Origin: Spongospora subterranea
Taxonomy: Eukaryota > Endomyxa > Phytomyxea > Plasmodiophorida > Plasmodiophoridae
Assembly (NCBI GenBank): GCA_900404475.1
Contig: OUQQ01000006.1
Location: forward strand, 1-64,000
Length of the DNA stretch: 64,000 bases
Direction: 5' to 3'
Part shown: positions 57,260-64,000 of the stretch, in pieces
Layout of the letters: each line of letters starts with the position of its first letter
Position numbering within the stretch: the first letter of the stretch is position 1
Position numbers and translations under genes: made by a program
Notes under the pieces: generated by a model
Told to the model about the DNA's origin: nothing
What the model saw: only the letters and a program-made list of their open reading frames with translations
Databases searched by the model: none

Positions 57260-59254
57260 CTAGGCAATGCGAACTCTCCGTGCGCTACCTTTTCGATTTG
57301 GAGTACTCCTAGCAGCGCTGGAAACGTTTGGCGCAATTGCGTTCTCTATTTCAGATGCTACTTTACGACGACGTGCTTTTCCAAACGTTGTTGATAGTAC
57401 ACTGCCAATGCGTTGGGCGCATGAGCGTGAAGGAACCGTAGTCGGCTGCTTGATGCAGGACCGTAATGGTTTAGAGGCAGAACTTGGGACATGCTTGGGA
57501 TTACAAGAATCTAGCAAAGGCACGCCACGGTCGTCGACCCAGGTTACGCTTTTGGGGACTTTTACAACTTCAGTTTCAACGGCGCCGATGGTCGTTGTAG
57601 CATTATTGACTCGAATTGAATTAAGTTGGGCGCGAATTCGAGCAAGCCGAGCGCGCTTTGCGTCCAACAACGTCAGTACGGAACTTGGAGCCGTTGTGGA
57701 AGCTAAAATTTCCGGTTCCGTTAGATCATCGCCTTGATGGTCAGTAAATTCAATCTCAGCCAAGCGCTGAGAGTAACGTTCTCGTAGAGATTGAAGTTGA
57801 AAATCGCCAGACTGCGGTAGTGATTGAACTTTCGCCAATAACACTTCTCGTCTGCTGCTAATTTCTGCTTTCTTCCGCATCCTGAGAAGCTGCCGGCGTG
57901 CGCGGTAACGGCGCCAGATTGCTTGAATAATTTTAGCACAGGAGGACAATTTTCTGATTGGTCCTCCTACCAAGCGACGCAAGCGGTGCCCTCGCCATGC
58001 GGCTTGAATTAATGTCGCAAATCGAGACTTTTTTTTTCGGCACAGCTCACAAACGTCCAAAATCACCTTTCGGAACTTGTTTCTTCTGTGGACTTTCTTG
58101 AAAACCCTTTGCAGTACGAGCGTCTTGGAGACAACTAAGTTCAAACGCTTACGGGGCTGCACATTATGCATTACAGACTGGATCAAAATCGACGATGATG
58201 AAAGTTCAAGCACCTTGCGATGCGCAAGGAACGAACCAAAGGCAAGCTGTAGAGAAGCGACAGACCGAAATTTGACGAAAGCACTTCGTTGAGCAATAAT
58301 GGTCCGGTAAACACTTTGAACAATGAGTGCTGATCTTCGTCGACGAAAAAAAAGTTGTATAGTTGAAGCTGAACATACTGTAGCGCTGAATACACGCCTT
58401 TTGAGCAAAGCGTCAAGAGCAGCCGATAAAGCGCTCGCCGAACTCCAATACGTAAATCTCGTGTTTTGTGCAAGAATTACCGACAATGACGCTTGTAGAA
58501 GTTTTGTCGAACGACAGTAAAGCACGCTCCTCCAGCGTCGCTGAATTATCAAAGAAGCGCCACGATGCGATATATAATGCGAATAGGCATTACTCAAGAG
58601 TTGAACGGCTGCAACTCTCTCGCTTTGCTTTTTTGTAGCTAAAAGACGGCGCCTCCAGCATCGTGCAACAATACTCGAAGCGTTATTCCGTAAAGCGGCA
58701 TGATGGTGAACAGAATTGACCACACTGTTGATGATATTCCTTGAACACGTTTGGTGCATTAATTGCATCCATAACCTAAATATTTTCCTCATTCGGCGAA
58801 AACTTTGGGCATTTTGTCTGGCCTCTAAGTGCTGTTTCCTCTGACGCCACCAACTTTGCAGTAACATCGCTGCAACATTTCGCAATACAAGAACTTTCTC
58901 AAAATTATCGCGATAGAGGAGCTGAGAAAAAGGTGTCAGCTCCCAGAATTGTACGAAATCGCTGTCGGCCAATAGTACCTCCTCGGTTGTGACATCCTCT
59001 CCCATGAACACATTATCATCACAGATACTGGATTCGGAAGGGGAGACGAATGCCTGGAAAGGGCACTCTTTGGCACTCAACGTGAAATCCGCCTGTGCAT
59101 TATCGATCGATATCGATGCGATATGCCGATTGATCATGACCTCCATGATCCGGGTGTAACCGGACCGTCTACACAATGAGGGATCCGTTATTACTGACAG
59201 CCCGATATTGAGACAGGAGCTATTATTAGTCGATAGTGTAATAGGACAGGACAC
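57260..59254 (-). CDS. IQ-motif repeat protein
   Basis: This single long frame of 664 residues has no intron, unusual here. From about residue 110 to 480 it carries repeated hydrophobic-basic helices of the IQ type. Good examples are ATLIQAAWRGHRLRRL and AKIIQAIWRRYRARRQL; degenerate ones include LLQSWWRQRKQHLEAR, IVARCWRRRLLATKK, LIIQRRWRSVLYCRS and LIVQSVYRTIIAQRSA. IQ motifs bind calmodulin or myosin-type light chains. The N-terminal 110 residues have no match. The C-terminus is basic with SVTWVDDRGVPLL and ends in ARRVRIA. ASPM-like spindle proteins and ciliary IQ proteins share such arrays, but no calponin-homology domain is present. Confidence 0.75.
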   Translation of the reverse strand: MSCPITLSTNNSSCLNIGLSVITDPSLCRRSGYTRIMEVMINRHIASISIDNAQADFTLSAKECPFQAFVSPSESSICDDNVFMGEDVTTEEVLLADSDFVQFWELTPFSQLLYRDNFEKVLVLRNVAAMLLQSWWRQRKQHLEARQNAQSFRRMRKIFRLWMQLMHQTCSRNIINSVVNSVHHHAALRNNASSIVARCWRRRLLATKKQSERVAAVQLLSNAYSHYISHRGASLIIQRRWRSVLYCRSTKLLQASLSVILAQNTRFTYWSSASALSAALDALLKRRVFSATVCSASTIQLFFRRRRSALIVQSVYRTIIAQRSAFVKFRSVASLQLAFGSFLAHRKVLELSSSSILIQSVMHNVQPRKRLNLVVSKTLVLQRVFKKVHRRNKFRKVILDVCELCRKKKSRFATLIQAAWRGHRLRRLVGGPIRKLSSCAKIIQAIWRRYRARRQLLRMRKKAEISSRREVLLAKVQSLPQSGDFQLQSLRERYSQRLAEIEFTDHQGDDLTEPEILASTTAPSSVLTLLDAKRARLARIRAQLNSIRVNNATTTIGAVETEVVKVPKSVTWVDDRGVPLLDSCNPKHVPSSASKPLRSCIKQPTTVPSRSCAQRIGSVLSTTFGKARRRKVASEIENAIAPNVSSAARSTPNRKGSARRVRIA

Positions 59255-59637
59255 TGAGAGGGGCGCCGCTCACGACTAATGAAGGCCGCGTCACTGGGAC
59301 ACCTTTTCAGCGTGTTATCAGTTATGACTCCCACGGTCCGCTCACTCTATATAGTCCTCGTGTTGGTGAGCAGATGTGGTCGGGGATCGCAGGAGTCCGG
59401 ATCAGCGATGAACGACTGCCGAAGGAGACAAGGGACGATTGTGGATCGAGCCAGAAAAATACCCTTTGCAATTTCTGAGACGGGAGCCGACATTGTAATG
59501 GGGGTTTTCCGTTCTTCTACTCCAAAAGATCTCAGGTCACAGAACCGACCTGCCAATATGGGGGAAAGAGATGATACGAATAGGATCAAGCTGGGCCAGA
59601 TCATTTGGTGTACACTTTATCAGCAATCCACACGACC

Positions 59638-60565
59638 ATGACAGATGTTCGATTTCTACGACCGACTAAGAGCCTATTCCTGAATTATCGCCATATACAA
59701 CCAAATACGAACCCGTTCTGCAGCTATGATGAACATGACGAACACATCGAGTAAGCGCAGATCGCGATCAACAATAGCGGTTCGGTAATTTGCCTCTAGT
59801 GCTGCTTTTGACGAAATCGTGGGTAAATTCCAGAAAGATCTGCCTCACTGGAAATCAAATCTAGTTCGTCGTTTACTGCAAAAGTTCCGCTCCTTCGCAC
59901 GAAAAGAAAATTTGTCTCCCGAGCGGATATCAACCGCAATCTCGATTATCGTGGAGACCTTTTGGGTTGCTTGTGGTCCAGATCTTCCTTGCGCTGAAAT
60001 CGTGTTTCAACAGTTTCGGGCAATGCTGATTCGCCACAGCGTTCGTAGATCACCAAGAAGTATCGCTGTCTATTCTCTTATCGAAGTTAAATCACTTACC
60101 AGTTTCTTCATCGAACATGTATTTCGATATCTTCGCCATTATCAACATGTGTTTGGAAGAACTCGACTGCTCGCGCTACATTCTGTTTCGACTCTGGCGC
60201 CCAATCCTTCTTCCATACCCGCATTAAGCACGGCCGTTTTAACTCCAGACGCGCCCACAACAGCACTTACAGATACTGAACTATCCACCAATGAGACTCA
60301 GGCACAAAACGCCAGTTCCCTAGCAGAGTCAACACCGCAAACGAATGAGTTGACCGACGATGAGATTCAGTTGGGTACAGTGATTCCCTTATCCACCCCA
60401 CCGCTTTATATTTACATACGCTCAGTGCTGTCTGATCCGGTTGCCAAAGCTGAGTTTCAGCGTCAAGTAGAGAATAAGCTTGCTTCTTTACAACGCGCGT
60501 TGGATCAAAAGCTCGACGAACTGGACAAGAATTTTCAAGAGCAGGCGTCATTTCTACCCAAGTAA
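59638..60565 (+). CDS. Hypothetical protein with C-terminal coiled coil
   Basis: Two exons, 59638-59750 and 59800-60565, are joined by a 49-nt intron that keeps the frame (HI-D-AAFDEIVGKF). The product is 292 residues. The first 150 are helical with several aromatic and basic residues (VRRLLQKFRSFARK, VYSLIEVKSLTSFFIEHVF). A Thr/Ser/Pro-rich linker of about 60 residues is likely disordered. The end is a heptad-like helix (FQRQVENKLASLQRALDQKLDELDKNF). No signal peptide or membrane segment is seen. I do not recognise the family. It converges with the next gene; the stops are 77 bases apart. Confidence 0.6.
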
Positions 60566-60641
60566 ATCACATTTTGATACAACCCCCATTTTTGTTTTAC
60601 GTATCTAACTGTTTAAGAATAACTTAATGCAAACCAATCCT

Positions 60642-61199
60642 TCATCGGCGATTGCGGGCTTTGATATCTTCTTCAATGCTGAAACTGCCAAGCTCGGAGT
60701 CGACATCCATCGGCTTCAGCGACGATCCGTCTTGGTACTGGTATTTTCCGAACCTATTCTCCTTAGGCCTGGCCTGATTACGGTTCGCCTGTGCTGCAGG
60801 GGTTCTTCTTTGCTGACCGATTGACGCCGGAATCGTCGATTGTGAATCTGTCTTTTCCGGTTTTTTGGCCTGCCGCGAGAATGCCTGAAATGGGGTTAGA
60901 AAGCGATTCGCCGGCTTTTTTTCTTGCGCCTGTTGGTTAAAGTTTGGCAGACTGCTCTCTTCACTTTGCATCTCAGAATCGTCGACGTCTTTCGTACTTT
61001 CCGACACCGATTCTTTACGTCGTTTCGGCCTTGGTATGGGCGCAGCGACGTCCCATGAGCTGAACATGGTATATATTATGATCATGGCGGCCATTACCGA
61101 CGACATCACGCTTAGGTATGCCCAGACAGGCACCGACGTTGCGCTGATCGCTGTCACATCATCAAAATTAGCAATTTGCAGTCGGAGTATTGTTTTCAC
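60642..61199 (-). CDS. Hypothetical single-pass membrane protein
   Basis: This open frame of 185 residues has one transmembrane helix near the N-terminus (PVWAYLSVMSSVMAAMIIIYTMF). A long, charged, disordered tail follows, with a basic cluster right after the helix (PRPKRRK), Gln/Asn-rich stretches and an acidic end (SFSIEEDIKARNRR). The positive-inside rule places the tail in the cytosol. No conserved domain was recognised. The single Met start precedes MKTILRLQIANF directly. It may be a membrane tether or a short SNARE-like adaptor, but nothing in the sequence shows which. Confidence 0.5.
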   Translation of the reverse strand: MKTILRLQIANFDDVTAISATSVPVWAYLSVMSSVMAAMIIIYTMFSSWDVAAPIPRPKRRKESVSESTKDVDDSEMQSEESSLPNFNQQAQEKKPANRFLTPFQAFSRQAKKPEKTDSQSTIPASIGQQRRTPAAQANRNQARPKENRFGKYQYQDGSSLKPMDVDSELGSFSIEEDIKARNRR

Positions 61200-61545
61200 G
61201 AACCGTCGGTTGAGAAGTAGAAAGGGGTCGACAATATGAGAAATATGGCGGCGGCGATCAGCAGGATCGGATTATGGATAGGCTCCGTATTCCCATCTCC
61301 AATTCGCCCAATCGACCCTAATGTAGTTGACGCTATTCGCGCGTGATCTGCCCGATATGTCGCTATAGTGTCTTCAATTTAGTTCCCAGTGCAATGACAG
61401 TGTTAACCTGGATTATAGCCGACCTGAAAAGCTTGGTTCGTCTGAGAGACTGAATTCTGGGATATCATTATTAAGAGCAATGTCCAGATCAACTCCAGTG
61501 CGAATACGGTATCCGATCAGCCCCGACGGAATCGCTGACGAGAAT
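61200..61545. other. Gap between convergent or tandem minus-strand genes
   Basis: About 350 bases without a supported gene. It contains the promoter of the single-pass protein and the 3' flank of the symporter gene. Confidence 0.35.
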
Positions 61546-63715
61546 TTACCATATGACGTTGTCTCTGCGAAATGCGGTCAATTCCTGCCCCGCGAACTGA
61601 ATAATGGATCCATTACTTTGTTCAGAATCTGATGAACTATCGTGATTAATATCTAGTGAACTTGCTGATCGTGAACTTTCTTCATCGGATTCTTCGTCGG
61701 ATTCGTTCCTGAGGGAATGGTTCAGTTGATTGAGGGAATGATCTGCCCAATGAATTGTCATTACATAAACGACATGAAATACACAATGGAGACGTTGGTT
61801 ATCATTCCAATCCAGCTGGCCAGATCGGCTGGAACAGTGGTGGCAGTCGATAACAAGATATATAACGATGATGAGACAGCGGCGCCGCATATCATTCCTG
61901 AACACGCGGCGACGTCAATGGAGATGACGATTGTTGGGAGCGATATGGGGACCTAGGTTGAGGGCGGTGGCGGTGGATTTAGAGCTGTACATGCCGAGAA
62001 CATAGGATGGCATTATCTGCAACACGATCCCATTCATGAACCCGATCCAGAGAGGGTAGTCGAACGGGATGGCGGCGTTGGCAATGACCAGCGACAACGA
62101 CAGCATTATAATGCCCGAGACGGTGCTGATCAACCGGCCCACGTAGAAACCGGATTGGGATCCGAGGAGGGAACGGCAGAGATCAAGAGCGACGACGGAG
62201 CTAGCGCCAAGAATATTGTGGCTAAGGGTTGACATGATCATCGATATGACCCCTGAGAAGAGCAACGAACCGAAAAAGTAATAGCCGGGACCTGAAATAA
62301 ACCGATTCAGGTTAATAGCTGAGGTGGGTCAAATGCCATCGACAGACCTTGGACCATGATAATCCTCGTCGTTAACGCGAAGATGTCGACGATTGTACCG
62401 TTTGGAGCGGTGAAGATATTGGAAACATTGACGGGCAGATTGGGGAAAACGCTGCGGCCGTCCAACCCGAACGAGATCAGGGCTGGGATACAGAAGAATG
62501 GCAACAGTGCAATCGCTGTCAGGGCGAACCGAAACGTCTGCGATGATCGGGCAGATGAAATGCGGGTCATGACATGGGGATACTAACGACGAGGCAAATG
62601 AGCAAACAGAGTTTGCGGCAAACGTGTAGGTCAGAAACGTACGAATGGAATGGCAATCCAAGGAACACTCCATAGCATCCAGCGAAGATGGTTCGCCCCA
62701 GTAGGAAGTGCTGTGATAATCGGAGTGACACCGGAAATATTCCTCAATACTTGGACGAACCCGTCTGTGAAAGGAGACCCAATTTAGCAACATTTCTCGA
62801 GGTTGTGGTCCATCTTTCTGAAGAGAAACTGACCAAACAGACTGGACTGTAGGAAAAACATCACGAGGAAGACGATGATCATTGTTCCAGCGTGTAACAT
62901 GTCGATGGCGCCATCTGCGCTCAGCCCTCCCATCAGCTCGAACAGCAACACCAATATCGCAATCCCGATAGACCCTGGCCAAATAGGTCAGGATATCACA
63001 CATTTATGACCTTAGCCATGGCGACTAACCCCATAATTTCGGGATCACCAAACTAGATAGGACTTCGATCAGCGATCCTGCCGCTCTCAGCATTAGCGCC
63101 ATGAACAGGATTGTGGGTACTGTAAGGATGGCGCTGGCAATCATACGCATGGCACTGAACGGCGCTCATTCAGATACCGAATATGGTGTTAGCGAAATTC
63201 ACACCAACCTGGACCGGAAACGGTCGTTTAGGAAATCGATAGGGGAGATATAGTGACGAATTTGGGTGAGTTTGATAAGGCGGGCAACTATCAGCTGATA
63301 ACCAAGGACGGCGAATAGGACGGCGGGAATCCATTTCAGAGCTCCAAACCTGGACAGCGACTGGTCAGCCACGACAATCGCTGGGATATTAAGGCACAAA
63401 CCCGTCGATATAGACGTCTGGTAGAATGTTGGCGACGCAGAAACATCCGATAATAACGGTGAACAGCGATGCGGTTAACGCGACACAGCCCAGAGAATCA
63501 TCGGTCAACGACTGATCGAACACACTGGATTGGGATTGACTGGGTTGATGGGAGTTGTTGTCAGACCGAATCATCAACGATCGCAAAACGATAACAATCA
63601 TTCCTAAGAAGATGCAATCAGTTCGCTCTGAAAAAAACATTGATTGTTCCACGAATGTTTGGGCGTCGCGAACCTGTGAGATAAAAACCCCAGACCAACC
63701 AGATTCCATAATCAA
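61546..63715 (-). CDS. Sodium:solute symporter family (SSF/SLC5) transporter
   Basis: Reading down from 63715, short-intron exons encode a polytopic membrane protein. Its first helix is CIFLGMIVIVLRSLMI. Later helices include VALTASLFTVIIGCFCVANIL, WIPAVLFAVLGYQLIV, FRFALTAIALLPFFCIPALI, ISMIMSTLSHNILGASSVVALDL, IISTVSGIIMLSLSLVIAN-like and WIGFMNGIVLQIMPSYVLGM. The MSTLSHNILGASSVVALDL block corresponds to the family pattern in which helix 8 reads A..MSTxxSxLLxxSSxxxxDI. That helix forms part of the sodium site. The tail is acidic (RNESDEESDEESS) and ends in DNVIW. Substrate cannot be told; urea, choline or sugars are transported by relatives. Several exon borders are unresolved. Confidence 0.65.
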
Positions 63716-64000
63716 GATGGGTTTGCGATGTGTTCATAAGCATGATGTCCCCTCACGCGAATAATTGATTAAAATTAGGTTGAACGAATGCGAAATGTTA
63801 GGGTTATATAAGGTCAGAAATGGGAACCAGATGACTCAACTGGTGATGATTATGTCCCTTAACAAGTGCGATATTTCCCGCATCCACACATCGGCTTGGC
63901 AGATCAAAATTATTGGCGATGAAAAACACAAAGATGAACTAAGAACAAATCGCCGATGAACCGTGTAAATCGTAGGAAAAAAAATGATCCTGACGGTAGT
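63716..64000. other. Window end, upstream of the symporter
   Basis: A/T-rich sequence upstream of the symporter start. Short frames are present but nothing is supported. Confidence 0.3.

Overview
The window is nuclear DNA from a eukaryote with compact, intron-rich genes. Most introns I could place are about 42-57 nt, GT...AG. Intergenic gaps run from about 50 bp to under 1 kb, and there is a nuclear-type tRNA-Leu. An enolase-4-like gene and a giant HYDIN-type gene imply a motile cilium or flagellum. With short introns, chromovirus-like Ty3 elements and a CUE-Smr protein, a zoosporic fungus or another flagellate-bearing protist related to opisthokonts fits best. The lineage is an inference, because no rRNA is present.

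Layout. 0.3-5.9 kb: NDUFAF4-like factor (+), COX23/CHCHD7-like twin CX9C protein (+), tRNA-Leu(CAA), small membrane protein (-), peroxisomal-type SLC25 carrier (+), and a gene that fuses an L-type lectin to a cornichon (-). 6.5-10.1 kb: decayed Ty3/gypsy fragments in both orientations. 10.4-18.4 kb: PH-like/twin-GAF protein (+), a tandem repeat, a membrane protein (+), enolase-4 (-), a Tudor-like protein (+) and a divergent Rab-like GTPase (-). 18.9-33.0 kb: a HEAT-repeat gene followed almost directly by the HYDIN-type gene. 33.1-38.3 kb: small Cys-rich and MGCC proteins, two YbjN-family paralogues (-) and IMP dehydrogenase (-).

38.6-49.5 kb is a mobile-element zone. It holds a LINE-type gag fragment, a long hairpin, an ankyrin gene, a dead Ty3 integrase, Ulp1-like protease fragments in inverted copies, an intact CRESS-DNA-type rep gene preceded by an origin-like hairpin with repeated GAGATCC boxes, and a DDE transposase relic. 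Two single-N positions here mark unmerged contig overlaps that create false tandem duplications. 50-63.7 kb returns to cellular genes: CUE/DUF1771/Smr endonuclease (+), membrane-anchored GH3 glycosidase (-), ERO1 (+), IQ-repeat protein (-), two unknowns and a solute:sodium symporter (-).

Functional themes are the flagellum (ENO4, HYDIN), the early secretory pathway (lectin-cornichon, ERO1), mitochondrial assembly (NDUFAF4, COX23) and purine supply (IMPDH). The two strongest novelties are the lectin-cornichon fusion and the captured rep with its adjacent origin-like structure.
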